A DNA stretch of 64,000 nt from positions 103,803-167,802 of the forward strand of contig NZ_JAEKMI010000009.1 in the NCBI RefSeq assembly GCF_020217485.1. The letters are read 5' to 3'. This document shows positions 1-9,613 of this stretch, in pieces; the first letter of the stretch is position 1, and every line of letters starts with the position of its first letter. The notes beneath the pieces were generated by a model. That model had not been told where the DNA came from. It worked only from the letters and a program-made list of their open reading frames with translations, and did no database searches. Made by a program: the position numbers and the translations under genes. This stretch comes from Mycobacterium sp. WUMAC-067 (GTDB lineage Bacteria > Actinomycetota > Actinomycetes > Mycobacteriales > Mycobacteriaceae).

Positions 1-318
1 GGCGAAAGCCGGGTGGACGTCGCGGCGCGCAGCGTGCCGTTGGTCGCCGAACTGGCCTCCGCAGAACCGGAATGGGGCGATCCCGACGGCCCGGACCGCC
101 CGGTGGTGCTGGTGGCCCACGGCGGACTGATCGCCGCGCTGTCGGCCGCGTTGCTGAAGCTTCCCGTCGGCAACTGGCCGATTCTGGGTGGCATGGGCAA
201 CGCCAGCTGGGTTCAGCTGTCCGGCCATTCCGGGGACGAGGGCGACGAATTCGAGAGCATCCGTTGGCGTCTGGATGTGTGGAACGCCTCGGCACAGGTG
301 TCCAACGATGTCCTCTGA
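1..318 (+). CDS. gpgP: Glucosyl-3-phosphoglycerate phosphatase, C-terminal part (partial at window start)
   Basis: Histidine-phosphatase (phosphoglycerate mutase-like) enzyme; only the last 105 residues are inside the window and the frame is open to base 1. The C-terminal catalytic-histidine motif is visible as [12 protein letters not shown]. In mycobacteria this enzyme removes the 3-phosphate from glucosyl-3-phosphoglycerate to give glucosylglycerate, an early step of methylglucose lipopolysaccharide (MGLP) synthesis in the cytosol. The stop overlaps the start of the octT gene by 11 bases, so the two are translationally coupled. The gpgP-octT order is that of M. tuberculosis Rv2419c-Rv2418c, and the assignment rests on the motif plus this neighbour. 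Confidence 0.85.
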   Translation, partial: GESRVDVAARSVPLVAELASAEPEWGDPDGPDRPVVLVAHGGLIAALSAALLKLPVGNWPILGGMGNASWVQLSGHSGDEGDEFESIRWRLDVWNASAQVSNDVL

Positions 319-1108
319 GCAGCGGCACCGGCCCACCCTGCTGATTTTCGCCGACTCGCTGGCCTACTACGGCCCAACCGGGGGGCTGCCCGCCGACGAT
401 CCCCGAATCTGGCCGAACATCGTTGCGGCCCAATTGGATTGGGATGTGGAGCTGATCGGCCGGATCGGCTGGACGTGTCGGGACGTCTGGTGGGCGGCGA
501 CCCAGGACCCGCGGGCGTGGGCGGCGCTGCCGCGGGCGGGCGCCGTCATCTTCGCCACCGGCGGCATGGATTCGCTGCCGTCGGTGCTGCCCACCGCGCT
601 GCGTGAGCTGATCCGCTACGTGCGGCCGCCCCGGCTGCGGCGCTGGGTCCGCGACGGCTACGGGTGGCTGCAGCCCAGGCTCTCCCCGGTGGCCAGGCCC
701 GCCCTGCCGCCGCACCTGAGTGCCGACTACCTCGAACAGACCCGGGGCGCAATCGATTTCAACCGACCCGGGATCCCGATCGTGGCGTCGTTGCCGTCGG
801 TGCACATCGCCGACACCTACGGCAGGGCGCACCACGGCCGCGCCGGGACGGCGGCCGCCATCACCGAATGGGCGCAAAACCACAACGTGCCCCTGGTCGA
901 TCTGAAAGCCGCCGTCGCCGAACAGGTGATGAGCGGACGGGGAAACCCCGACGGCATCCACTGGAATTTCGAAGCCCACCAGGCGGTCGCGGAGCTGATG
1001 CTCAAGGCGCTCGCCGAGGCCGGCGTGGCGACGATGCAGCGCGCGCAGCGCGGTGAGGAGAAGCCGCGCAATCAGGCCGGCGTGTCGACCGAGAAGCCGC
1101 GCGGGTAG
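308..1108 (+). CDS. octT: Diglucosylglycerate octanoyltransferase (SGNH fold)
   Basis: 266 residues from ATG 308. The block-I serine motif is seen as [10 protein letters not shown] near the N-terminus and the block-V Asp-His pair as [11 protein letters not shown] near residue 220, as in SGNH/GDSL hydrolases. In mycobacteria OctT octanoylates diglucosylglycerate, an early MGLP intermediate. The start lies inside the end of gpgP, which fits an operon. Longer in-frame starts exist upstream but would overlap most of gpgP, so ATG 308 was chosen. The last 25 or so residues are polar and probably disordered. Confidence 0.85.
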   Translation: MSSEQRHRPTLLIFADSLAYYGPTGGLPADDPRIWPNIVAAQLDWDVELIGRIGWTCRDVWWAATQDPRAWAALPRAGAVIFATGGMDSLPSVLPTALRELIRYVRPPRLRRWVRDGYGWLQPRLSPVARPALPPHLSADYLEQTRGAIDFNRPGIPIVASLPSVHIADTYGRAHHGRAGTAAAITEWAQNHNVPLVDLKAAVAEQVMSGRGNPDGIHWNFEAHQAVAELMLKALAEAGVATMQRAQRGEEKPRNQAGVSTEKPRG

Positions 1109-1113
1109 CGCTC

Positions 1114-1947
1114 GTGACTGTCGTGGTGGTGACCGATTCGTCGGCGCGTCTGCCGGCCGACCTGCTCGAAAAGTGGGGGATACGCGTCGTTCCGCTGCAC
1201 ATCTTGCTCGACGGCGCCGACCTGCGTGACGGCGTGGACGACATCCCCGACGACATCTACAAACTCGCGGCCACCACCGCGGCGGCCACCCCGGCCGAAC
1301 TCGCCGACGCCTACCAGCAGGCGCTGGCCGACAGCGGCGCCGACGGCGTTGTGGCCGTGCACCTTTCGTCGGCGCTGTCGGGAACGTGCCGCGCCGCCGA
1401 ACGCACCGCGGCCGACCTGGATCCCAACGTGCGCGTCGTCGACTCCAAGTCGGCCGCGATGGGCACCGGATTCGTCGCCGTGGCCGCGGCACGGGCGGCT
1501 GCCGCGGGCGGTGACCTGGACACCGTCGCGGATGCTGCGCGCTCGGCCGTGGACCGTGGGCACGCCTTCATCGTGGTGCACCGGCTGGACAACCTGCGCC
1601 GCAGCGGCCGCATCGGGGGCGCCAAGGCGTGGCTGGGCACCGCGCTCGCACTGAAACCGTTGCTGCGTATCGACGACGGGAAACTCGTTCTGGCCCAACG
1701 GGTGCGCACCGTCAGTCATGCGACCGAGGCGATGATCGAGCGGGTCTGCCAGGTCGTCGGCGACGGCACGGCCGCCCTGGCGGTGCACCACGTCAACAAC
1801 CCGGACGGCGCCACCGAGGTGGCGACGGCGCTGGGCAAGCGGTTACCGGCGTGTGAGCCGGCGATCGTCACCGAGCTGGGGCCGGTGCTGGCGCTGCACG
1901 TCGGCGCGGGCGCGGTCGCGGTGAGCGTGGCGCTCGCCGAAGCTTAG
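1114..1947 (+). CDS. DegV family fatty-acid-binding protein
   Basis: 277 residues from GTG 1114, five bases after octT. The N-terminal VVVVTDSSARLP matches the DegV signature, and the Ser-rich AVHLSSALSGTCRAA and RLDNLRRSGRIGG segments line a typical DegV lipid pocket. DegV/FakB-like proteins bind a fatty acid; in Firmicutes FakB presents it to the kinase FakA, but the mycobacterial partner is not evident here. The order gpgP-octT-degV matches Rv2419c-Rv2417c. The gene is the last conserved one before the lipid island and converges with the mmpL gene at 1999. Confidence 0.88.
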   Translation: MTVVVVTDSSARLPADLLEKWGIRVVPLHILLDGADLRDGVDDIPDDIYKLAATTAAATPAELADAYQQALADSGADGVVAVHLSSALSGTCRAAERTAADLDPNVRVVDSKSAAMGTGFVAVAAARAAAAGGDLDTVADAARSAVDRGHAFIVVHRLDNLRRSGRIGGAKAWLGTALALKPLLRIDDGKLVLAQRVRTVSHATEAMIERVCQVVGDGTAALAVHHVNNPDGATEVATALGKRLPACEPAIVTELGPVLALHVGAGAVAVSVALAEA

Positions 1948-1991
1948 TGGCGATCGCAAGCGCGGCGTAGCCGGGCACTGCGGGTCGCCAC
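1947..1991. terminator. Possible bidirectional terminator hairpin between degV and mmpL
   Basis: A 7-bp inverted repeat, GTGGCGA at 1947-1953 and TCGCCAC at 1985-1991, sits between two convergent genes. There is no T-tract, which is common for mycobacterial terminators, so this is only a candidate based on position and symmetry. Confidence 0.3.
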
Positions 1992-1998
1992 CAACGGC

Positions 1999-4911
1999 CT
2001 AGGCGCTCACCGGCCGTCGCGCGTTGTCCCCGCGCGGGTGCACGACCTGCGGCCACCAGAACCACCGCCCGAGCAGGGTGGCGATCGACGGCATCAGCAG
2101 CGTGCGCACGATCAGCGTGTCGAGCAGCAGACCGATGCAGACCGTCGACCCGAACTGACCGAGCACGCGCAGATCGCTTCCCAGCATGGACGCCATGGTG
2201 AACGCGAACACCAGACCCGCGGCCGTCACCACCCCACCGGTCCCGGCCATCGACCGGATGATCCCGGTCTTGAGGCCGTGATGGATCTCTTCCCTGAACC
2301 GGGACACCAGCAGCAGGTTGTAGTCGGATCCGACCGCCAGCAGGATGATGACCGCCAGCGCCATCACGATCCAGTGGATATTGATGCCGAACAAATCCTG
2401 CCAAATCAGCACGGACAGACCGAAAGACGCCGCGATCGAGCTGGCAGCGGTGCCGACGATGACCAGTGCGGCCACCACGCTTCGTGTCAGCAGCAGCATG
2501 ATCATGAAGATCAGCGTCAGTGACGCGATGACGGCGATCATCAGGTCGTACTTCTCACCGTCAGCCATGTCCTTGAACGTCGCGGCGGTTCCGCCGAGGT
2601 ACACCTTGGCGTCGGCCAGCGAGGATTGCTTCAGCGCCTCCTGCGCGGCGGTGCGTTCGGCCGCCACCCGTTCAATTCCCTCCGGCGTCATCGGATCGTC
2701 CTGGTGGGTGATGAAGAATCGCGCCGACTTACCGTCCGGCGACAAGAACATGCGCAGACCCGTCTGGAAGTCGGGGTTATCAAAGGCTTCTGGTGGCAGG
2801 TAGAAGAAGTCGTCGTTCTTCGACTGATCAAAGCTCTGCCCCATGACGATCCCGGTGTTGCTCATCGCCTCCATCTGGTCGATCATCGCCTTGAACGTCT
2901 GATAGAGCGTCAGCGTGATGCCCCTGGTCGTTTTCAAAGTGGCGATCAGCGTGGGAAACAGCTCGGTCAGGTCGCGTGACGCTTTGGCGGTGTGCGTGAT
3001 GTCGGTCGTCAAATAGTGGAACTGCTCGGCCAATTGGTCGAACCCGTCGAACGTGTCGAACAAAGATCGCAGCCCGATACACACGGGAATGTCGTAGCAG
3101 TGCTTCTCCCAGTAGAAGTACGTGCGGACCGGCCGGAACGTGTCGTCGAAATCGGCGATGTGGTCGCGCAGGCTGTCGGTGATCTGCGACGTCACCTGCG
3201 TGGTCTTGGCGCTGTCGTCGGCCGCGTTGGCCAAATCGAGCGACACCTCGTATTGGCGCTGCGTGGTGTCGATTTGGGTCTGCAAGTCATCGGCCATTTT
3301 GAGGATGTCGTTCATGCGCTCCTTGAGAAAGCCCATGTTCTGCATCGTCGTCTGGCTCTGGACGCTGTTCTGGAACGGAATCGAGCTGTGCTGAATCGGG
3401 ATGCCCAGCGGCCTCGTGATGTCCTGAACCATGGCGATGCCGAGCGTGCGCATCTCGTTTTTCGCCACTCTGTCCAACACCAGCATGTCGGCCGGGTTTC
3501 GCATGTCATGGTTGGATTCGACCATCAACAAGTCGGGGTTCATCCGCGCTTCGGAGAAGTGCCGATTCGCGGCTTCTTGCCCTTGATTGGCGGGGGCTGA
3601 CAACGGCAGGTAGTGACGGTCGTTGTAGCTGGGCTTGAAGCCCGGCAGTGCCACCATGCCGACCAGGACGATGGCGGCGCTGACGGCCAAAATCGGTGCG
3701 GGCCAACGCACTACCGCGGTGCCCACCCGGCGCCACAGTCGCCCTCGCTTCGCCTGCCTTTCGAAGAAGTGGAAGCGACTGCCGATGAAGACGACCGCGG
3801 GGCCGAGGGAAAGCCCGGCGAGCACCACGACCAGCATGCCGATCGCCACCGGCGCGCCCATGGTGTTGAACCAGGGCAGGCGGGTAAAACTCAGGCAGTA
3901 GGTCGCTCCCGCGATCGTCAGCCCAGAGCCCAGGACGACCGGGGCGACGCCCTTGAATGTGGTGTAGTAAGCCGTTTCTCGGTCCTCACCGGCGGCCAAG
4001 GCTTCTTGATATCGCCCGACGAGGAAGATGCCGTAGTCAGTTCCCGCCGCGATCGCCAGCATGGTGAGGATGTTGGCGGCGAACGTGGTGAGCCCGAATG
4101 CGTTGTTATAGGCCAGAACCGCGACGACGCCCCGCGCACACGCCAGCGCCACGAAGGTCATGAAAAGCTGGATCAGCGTCGTGACGATCGACCGGTAGAC
4201 CAGCAGCAGCATGATCGCGATCGCGCCCAGGGTGAACAGCGTGATCTTGGCCAGGCTGGCGTTACCGATGATGTGCATGTCGTCGGACAGCGCCGCGGGG
4301 CCGGTGACATAGGCCTTCACGCCGGGTGGCGCCTTGTTCTCCTCGATCACCTTGCGGACGGCGTCCACGGAGTCGTTGGCCTGCGTGGTGCCCTGATTAC
4401 CGGCGAGGTTCACCTGCACGTACGCGCCCTTGGCGTCGGCGCTCTGCGCTCCCGCAGCGGTCAGGCGGTCGCCCCAGAAGTCCTGGATGTGCTGGATGTG
4501 CGCGGGATCCTTGCGCAGGTCTCGGATCAGCTTGTCGTAGTACTTGTGCGCGTCCGGGCCCAGCGGCTGCTGACCCTCCAGGACGATCATCACGGTGCTG
4601 TTCGAGTTGAATTCGTGGAAGTTACTGCCCAGGCGCATCATCGCCTTCATCGACGGCGCGTCCAGCGGAGTCATTGGCGCCGAATGCGCCTCGCCGACCA
4701 CTTCCAGGGAGGGGACCAGGACGTTCACCAAGACGGTGATCGCTACCCAGCCCAGGATGATCGGGATCGCAAAGATGCGGATCGCGTGGGGGAGGTAGGG
4801 GCGGTGGCCGCGCTCGGCCTTCGACAGGCCGCGAGTGCTGATCGGGCCGGTGGCTGCGTCGTCTTCGGCGCTTCTGGCGCCGGAATCGGTCTCGTTGTTC
4901 ACATTGCTCAT
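1999..4911 (-). CDS. MmpL family RND transporter (MmpL4/MmpL5-like)
   Basis: 970 residues, the usual size for MmpL4/5-type proteins. It has the two-half RND layout: a TM helix near residue 50, a first periplasmic loop, a helix bundle at about 215-380 with GTDYGIFLVGRY, a long second loop and a second bundle from about 770 with the GSDYNLLLVSRF motif of the proton relay. Its start overlaps the stop of the upstream mmpS by ATGA, giving the classic mmpS-mmpL couple. MmpS4/L4 and MmpS5/L5 export siderophores and MmpL4a/b export glycopeptidolipid; the substrate here is unknown. It is the last gene of the minus-strand run that starts with the TPP genes. Confidence 0.9.
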   Translation of the reverse strand: MSNVNNETDSGARSAEDDAATGPISTRGLSKAERGHRPYLPHAIRIFAIPIILGWVAITVLVNVLVPSLEVVGEAHSAPMTPLDAPSMKAMMRLGSNFHEFNSNSTVMIVLEGQQPLGPDAHKYYDKLIRDLRKDPAHIQHIQDFWGDRLTAAGAQSADAKGAYVQVNLAGNQGTTQANDSVDAVRKVIEENKAPPGVKAYVTGPAALSDDMHIIGNASLAKITLFTLGAIAIMLLLVYRSIVTTLIQLFMTFVALACARGVVAVLAYNNAFGLTTFAANILTMLAIAAGTDYGIFLVGRYQEALAAGEDRETAYYTTFKGVAPVVLGSGLTIAGATYCLSFTRLPWFNTMGAPVAIGMLVVVLAGLSLGPAVVFIGSRFHFFERQAKRGRLWRRVGTAVVRWPAPILAVSAAIVLVGMVALPGFKPSYNDRHYLPLSAPANQGQEAANRHFSEARMNPDLLMVESNHDMRNPADMLVLDRVAKNEMRTLGIAMVQDITRPLGIPIQHSSIPFQNSVQSQTTMQNMGFLKERMNDILKMADDLQTQIDTTQRQYEVSLDLANAADDSAKTTQVTSQITDSLRDHIADFDDTFRPVRTYFYWEKHCYDIPVCIGLRSLFDTFDGFDQLAEQFHYLTTDITHTAKASRDLTELFPTLIATLKTTRGITLTLYQTFKAMIDQMEAMSNTGIVMGQSFDQSKNDDFFYLPPEAFDNPDFQTGLRMFLSPDGKSARFFITHQDDPMTPEGIERVAAERTAAQEALKQSSLADAKVYLGGTAATFKDMADGEKYDLMIAVIASLTLIFMIMLLLTRSVVAALVIVGTAASSIAASFGLSVLIWQDLFGINIHWIVMALAVIILLAVGSDYNLLLVSRFREEIHHGLKTGIIRSMAGTGGVVTAAGLVFAFTMASMLGSDLRVLGQFGSTVCIGLLLDTLIVRTLLMPSIATLLGRWFWWPQVVHPRGDNARRPVSA

Positions 4912-5372
4912 GCGGACTTCACCAGGCAGAAGGTCTGGGCGTTATGGCCGTCGGAGTTCTGGTTGTCGCGGACGACGCCGTCCACGGTGATCTTGCAATT
5001 GATCGTCGGGCCGTCGCTTTGCGCCATGATGTTGGCGCTCACCGAGGGCAGCGTGGTCGAGATCGTCGTCGACCAGGGCAGCGGGGCGTTGTTGACCTGA
5101 TGCGTGTTGGCGTTCTCGTCCCAGTAGTTGATGTTCGCCGTGGTGCCCGGGGCGCCGGAAATCTCGTAGACGACGACCTTCGGGTTGAACTGCACGATTT
5201 CGATCCCCTTGCCGGCGTTCGCGTTGAGATCTTCCGAGCCGAAGAGCTTGTGCAGCCGCGACACCACGAGTGCAGACAAAGCCAGAACGACGACCAGCAG
5301 CAGCGGTATCCACCCATTTTTCAGCACGCGGGTCGCGATGCCGGGGCGAGGACTTGTTTTCGGATCAGCCAT
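4908..5372 (-). CDS. MmpS family accessory membrane protein
   Basis: 154 residues from the ATG at 5372. One N-terminal TM helix (WIPLLLVVVLALSALVV) is followed by a beta-rich periplasmic domain ending with conserved cysteines (NCKITV and QTFCLV), as in MmpS proteins. MmpS partners stabilise or assist the cognate MmpL, and the two genes overlap by 4 bases here. An in-frame GTG/ATG extension upstream (to 5414) would swallow the GAAAGGCGG ribosome-site-like sequence and is not preferred. An imperfect TAGG/CCTAA dyad lies about 93 bases upstream. Confidence 0.9.
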   Translation of the reverse strand: MADPKTSPRPGIATRVLKNGWIPLLLVVVLALSALVVSRLHKLFGSEDLNANAGKGIEIVQFNPKVVVYEISGAPGTTANINYWDENANTHQVNNAPLPWSTTISTTLPSVSANIMAQSDGPTINCKITVDGVVRDNQNSDGHNAQTFCLVKSA

Positions 5373-5537
5373 CACCTGACCGCCTTTCGCCCACCGCTTC
5401 GGGCCTTGCCGCAAAGCTCACCAACCATCGCCGACGACACGGATGTCAACGGAAAATTTGCTCAGCTAGGCATCCTAACCATAGTGCACGCAAGCGTTCC
5501 TCCTCGGGGCCGCCGGGTGTGGCGAACGGCATAGCCG

Positions 5538-6596
5538 TTACTGGGCGAGACGGCCGGTCACCGGCGGCAAATCCGCCAGCGTCACGATGCCGGGCCGGGC
5601 CGCCACCACCGCCGGGACGGCATTGGTCACAGGCATGGCGGTGTAGATCATTCCCAATCCCATGAACCCGGGCTCCGTCCAATCCTTGGGCGGCAGGCAG
5701 TGCAGCACCGTGCGCATGTTGGGCAGCCCGAACACCTGAATGACGTGCCCGTGCTCGAGCGGTTTGGGCGGGACGACATGGCTGCCCATGGTCCAGTTGA
5801 ACCCGACGCTGACGACGTTACGGTCGCCGACCCAGCCCCGGTGGTAGCCGTAGACGCTGCCGACGGTCCCGGCCGGAATTTTCATGAACCCTAGATCCGA
5901 GTCGCCGGTCGCCGCCGTGAACGTGACGTCGAAGGTCATCTTGTCCAGCTTCGCCCCGATCGCGTCGGCCATCATCGCGGCCGACTCGGCGAAGACCTCG
6001 CTCTCCCGTCGTACGCTTTCGGCCAGCCCCGGGGTGTCGGGGTCTTGCGAGAACCCCATCGCGGTTTGGGTTTCCGCCGATTCGTAGGTCGAGCAGTCCA
6101 CCGACTCGGTGATCCGGATCTCGTCGACGCGCTCGCACGAGGCGGACAGCGCCATGCCGACCATGTTGGTCATGCCCGGGTGCGCGCCGCTGCCGAAGAT
6201 CGTCGAATCGCCCTTCTGGCAGGCGTCCTCGATGCGTCGACGGTCCTCCGGCGTCTGCTTGCCGCCGGTGATCCAGGCCGCGCTCGTGCACACGTTGACT
6301 CCCGATTCCAGCAGCCGCACCAGCTCATCGATGTTGGGCCACAACGGGTTGTAGCAACACGCGTCGGCGCCCAGGGCGATCAGCGCATCGATGTCGTTGG
6401 TGGCCTTCACCCCGGTCGGCTGCGGCCAGCCCGCCAGTTCGGCGGCGTCCACCCCGACCTTGTCCTCGCCGTGCGCGTACACCCCGACCAGTTCCATGTC
6501 GGGCCGCCCGATGATGGCATGCAGCGACCGCCGCCCGATGTTCCCGGTGGTCCACTGGATGACGCGTAGGGGACGGTCAGTGCTGGTTGTGCTCAT
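5538..6596 (-). CDS. Dihydrodipicolinate-reductase-fold NAD(P)-dependent oxidoreductase
   Basis: 352 residues; the ATG at 6596 has an AAGGAG ribosome site 5-6 bases upstream. The N-terminal Rossmann segment RVIQWTTGNIGRRSL fits the GxxG nucleotide-binding loop of DapB-type reductases, and the protein carries the typical SGVNVCTSAAW and FGSGAHPGM segments of the actinobacterial DapB-N-terminal-domain family. It is longer than true DapB (about 245 aa), so it is not the lysine-pathway enzyme. Family members are often annotated as amine or 2,4-diaminopentanoate dehydrogenases, but substrates in mycobacteria are not established. It lies between fadD23 and mmpS, 82 bases from fadD23, suggesting it is carried with the lipid genes. 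Confidence 0.75.
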   Translation of the reverse strand: MSTTSTDRPLRVIQWTTGNIGRRSLHAIIGRPDMELVGVYAHGEDKVGVDAAELAGWPQPTGVKATNDIDALIALGADACCYNPLWPNIDELVRLLESGVNVCTSAAWITGGKQTPEDRRRIEDACQKGDSTIFGSGAHPGMTNMVGMALSASCERVDEIRITESVDCSTYESAETQTAMGFSQDPDTPGLAESVRRESEVFAESAAMMADAIGAKLDKMTFDVTFTAATGDSDLGFMKIPAGTVGSVYGYHRGWVGDRNVVSVGFNWTMGSHVVPPKPLEHGHVIQVFGLPNMRTVLHCLPPKDWTEPGFMGLGMIYTAMPVTNAVPAVVAARPGIVTLADLPPVTGRLAQ

Positions 6597-6678
6597 CGTG
6601 GCTCCTTTGCCGCTGCGGGGGTGGAACCATTATGCGAAGCGCGCTACCCGTCGGCGCGCGCGCGTCCACCGCCCGGGC

Positions 6679-8418
6679 TCAGGCGTCCAAGCGGGCGAAT
6701 TCGTGCCGGCTGTACTGCTCCACACAGGCGGCGCGCCGGATCTTGCCACTGGTCGTGGTGGGAATGGACCCGGGCGGTACCAGGACGAGGTCCCCGACAT
6801 TCACGCCGTGCGCGTTGGAAATCGCGGAGGTGACGTCGGTCTTGACCGAGGTGAACCAGTGCATCGCGTCCTCGTTGGAGTCACCTCGCTTCTTGAGCTC
6901 GATGACGGTGACCAGCTTCTCGGTGCTGTTCACCGGGACCGATATCGCCGCGACCCGACCACCCGTGATCTCTTGGACCGTCGCCTCGATGTCCTCCGGA
7001 TAGTGGTTGCGCCCCCGGATGATCAGCAGATCCTTCATGCGGCCGACGATGAATAGTTCGTCGGAATGGATGAATCCGAGGTCGCCGGTTCTCAGCCAGG
7101 GTCCGTCGGGCGTCCCCGGCGACGGTTCGACCAGTGTTGAGCCGAAGCATCGCTGCTCCTCCGGCGGTCGGCGCCAGTAGCCGTCGGCGACGTTGCCGCC
7201 GTGCACCCAGATTTCACCGACTACGCCCTGAGGGCATTCGCGGTTGGTGTCGGAATCGACGATCCGCAACGTGGGTGATTGCGGCACTTTGTATTTGACC
7301 AGCTCGGTGCCGGCCCCGGCCGAACACCGTTGAGCGCGGCCGGCGGACAATTCCGCGACATCGAAGTGAACCGCCTCGGCTGATTCACTCCAGGTGCCGG
7401 CCGCCACGAACACGGTGGCCTCCGCCAAGCCATATGACGGACGCACCATGTGGTCGCGAAAGTTGAAGTGCGCGAACCGATCCACGAAACGTTCCAAGGT
7501 GGCCGGCTCGACACGTTCGGCGCCGCTGATGATGCCCAGCACCTGCCCGAGGTCGAGCCCGGCCAGGTCGCCGTCGGTTGTTTTGCGGGCGGCCAGGTCG
7601 AAGGCGAAGTTGGGCGCCGCCGACCAGGCATGGGGATTTTCGGCCAGAGATCGCATCCATCTGGCCGGCCGCTCCAGGAACGAGACCGGGGTCGTCAGCT
7701 CGCCGCGATAGCCGCTCAGGATGGGTGCGCAGACTCCCAGCACCAGACCCATGTCGTGGTAGAAGGGCAACCACGACACGATCGTGGCGTCCGGAGGGGC
7801 TTTGACGTGCGAGTCCGCGAAGAAGCCGCGCATCAACTGCGCGAAGTTCACCTCGAGATTCCGATGCGAGATCATCACGCCGGTCGGCGTGCGGGTCGAA
7901 CCCGAGCTGTACTGCAAATACGCGACGCTGGGCAAATCATCCGTCGAAACGCTTGTTTCGCCCTCGCCATCCAGGTTCATCGAATCGATTTCGACGATCT
8001 TGGGGACGTCGTCCATGCGTGCCTGATCGACATATTCGGCGACGTCTTCCGCGACGTCGGACGTCGTGAGAACCACCGACGGCGACGTGTCGGCGAGGAC
8101 CGCAGCCACCCGCTCGTGACTCGAGCCGCGATGCGGCAGCGGCAGCGGAACCGCGATGAGCCCGGCCTGTATGGATCCCAGGAACGCCGCGATGTACTCG
8201 AGGCCCTGGGGCGCCAGGATTACCGCCCTGTCTCCGACCGACCCGTGCGGGCCGAGGTCGCGCGCCACGTTGAGCGTTCGGCGCGATACTTGCGACCACG
8301 TCAGCGTCTCGCGCACACCCGCCCAGTCGCGCTGGTAATCGGTGAAGGTGTACGCCACATCGTGGGGCCGAAGGCTGGCACGTCCGTGCAACATGGACAG
8401 GATCGATGACTGAGACAT
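6679..8418 (-). CDS. fadD23: Long-chain fatty-acyl-AMP ligase (FadD23-like FAAL)
   Basis: 579 residues from ATG 8418; length and sequence fit FAALs that load fatty acids as adenylates onto a PKS. Adenylation motifs are visible: [14 protein letters not shown] (phosphate loop), [25 protein letters not shown] and LRTGDLGF, with [20 protein letters not shown] at the C-terminal hinge. Within the TPP locus FadD23 is thought to supply the starter acyl chain to the bimodular Pks. It begins 10 bases after the PE-PPE hydrolase stop, in one minus-strand operon with papA3 and mmpL10. The subtype number follows the locus context rather than sequence comparison. Confidence 0.85.
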   Translation of the reverse strand: MSQSSILSMLHGRASLRPHDVAYTFTDYQRDWAGVRETLTWSQVSRRTLNVARDLGPHGSVGDRAVILAPQGLEYIAAFLGSIQAGLIAVPLPLPHRGSSHERVAAVLADTSPSVVLTTSDVAEDVAEYVDQARMDDVPKIVEIDSMNLDGEGETSVSTDDLPSVAYLQYSSGSTRTPTGVMISHRNLEVNFAQLMRGFFADSHVKAPPDATIVSWLPFYHDMGLVLGVCAPILSGYRGELTTPVSFLERPARWMRSLAENPHAWSAAPNFAFDLAARKTTDGDLAGLDLGQVLGIISGAERVEPATLERFVDRFAHFNFRDHMVRPSYGLAEATVFVAAGTWSESAEAVHFDVAELSAGRAQRCSAGAGTELVKYKVPQSPTLRIVDSDTNRECPQGVVGEIWVHGGNVADGYWRRPPEEQRCFGSTLVEPSPGTPDGPWLRTGDLGFIHSDELFIVGRMKDLLIIRGRNHYPEDIEATVQEITGGRVAAISVPVNSTEKLVTVIELKKRGDSNEDAMHWFTSVKTDVTSAISNAHGVNVGDLVLVPPGSIPTTTSGKIRRAACVEQYSRHEFARLDA

Positions 8419-8428
8419 AGGCGCGTGC

Positions 8429-9556
8429 TCAGTCGGTAACTTCGCTTGCGCCGTGCGACAACACGGACGTGGCACCGGCAAGGATCTGCGAGAGCGGGTC
8501 GGCGTCGCCGCCGAAGGTCGCCTGGTTGGCCGGCGCAGTCACCTCCGCCGGGTCGAAGCCGTGCACCGGGTCCACCTGAACCGGGGCGGTCGACGGGTCG
8601 TCGTTTCGCGAATAGCCCGCGTTCACCCGGGGGAGCAGGATGGCGTCGAGCTTGTTCAGCGTGCCTTCGTCAATCCCGACGTATTTCAGCGGCATGACGA
8701 GCGGAAGGTGCTTTTCCGGAACCATGATCGTGGTGTCTTTCGCGCCCCTCGAGTTGATCGTCGTCCTGATGTTCTGCGGCGGCACCATGCTCGGGTTCGT
8801 GAAGGCCACCGCCGTGTGACCGGTGGCGAGGCCGAGCAGCGTGTTGGCGAGCGCGAACATGTTGTCCGGCCGGTCGGGGAAGTCCGCGATCGAGTCGTAG
8901 GCGGCCACGAACCTGTTTGTGTCGTACTGGCTCTCATAGGGCGGCGGCATCGTGTAGTCGAGTGCGGGAACGACGCTGCCGACCGGGAACATCGCGGTCA
9001 GGAAGCTCTGACCGAAGGCGTGACGCCCGATCGGGTCGCCGAACGTGGCGAAATTCAGCGTGTCCGGCGGGGGAGCAGTGGGGTCATTCGCCAGCCGCGC
9101 CTGCACGCCATCGACCACGAACGCGCCCTCGGACAAGCCGATCGCGGTACCCGGGCGGCCGGTGCGGATCGCCGCATCGAGGTTGTCTATTCCGACGTCG
9201 ACCGACTCGCCGACGCTGGGGCCGTCCGCACCCAGACCCGGGAACTGCTCATCGAGCTTGCCGATGCCCGGGAAGAGCCGCTCCAGCACGTGCCCCTGAA
9301 CCTGCCCCGCCGGGTAACGGACGATTTCGCGCTTCTGACCGGGGAACCACTGGGCGCCCTCCTGACGGATGTACTCGTCGTAGGGGATGCCCAGAACGTG
9401 AGCGCCGCCGAGGGCGAACGCCGTCTGGTCGCCTGGGGCCCCCGGGGTCGGCGGACCGCCGATGGGTGACTCGTCAGCCGTCGCGGTATTGACGCCGAAA
9501 CACCCTGTGGCACCGACGGTTACCAGCGCCGTCACTCCCGCGAGTAGTTTCTTCAT
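8429..9556 (-). CDS. PE-PPE-domain hydrolase/acyltransferase of the TPP locus (exported)
   Basis: 375 residues from ATG 9556, which has AGGAGTAGGG immediately upstream; longer in-frame starts only add a non-conserved tail. The N-terminus is a signal peptide ([15 protein letters not shown]) that ends in ATGC, a weak lipobox, so it may be a lipoprotein. The body is an alpha/beta-hydrolase PE-PPE domain with nucleophile motif GLSEG (GxSxG). It has no true PE (Pro-Glu) N-terminal domain despite the name PE used for this locus. In M. smegmatis and M. abscessus the equivalent protein acts outside the membrane to move acyl chains onto trehalose diesters, giving trehalose polyphleates. Confidence 0.8.
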   Translation of the reverse strand: MKKLLAGVTALVTVGATGCFGVNTATADESPIGGPPTPGAPGDQTAFALGGAHVLGIPYDEYIRQEGAQWFPGQKREIVRYPAGQVQGHVLERLFPGIGKLDEQFPGLGADGPSVGESVDVGIDNLDAAIRTGRPGTAIGLSEGAFVVDGVQARLANDPTAPPPDTLNFATFGDPIGRHAFGQSFLTAMFPVGSVVPALDYTMPPPYESQYDTNRFVAAYDSIADFPDRPDNMFALANTLLGLATGHTAVAFTNPSMVPPQNIRTTINSRGAKDTTIMVPEKHLPLVMPLKYVGIDEGTLNKLDAILLPRVNAGYSRNDDPSTAPVQVDPVHGFDPAEVTAPANQATFGGDADPLSQILAGATSVLSHGASEVTD

Positions 9557-9613
9557 CCCTACTCCTGACCGCTCGGATTCGCCTCGTAGTCTCACATACA
9601 TCACGTGTGGGTG

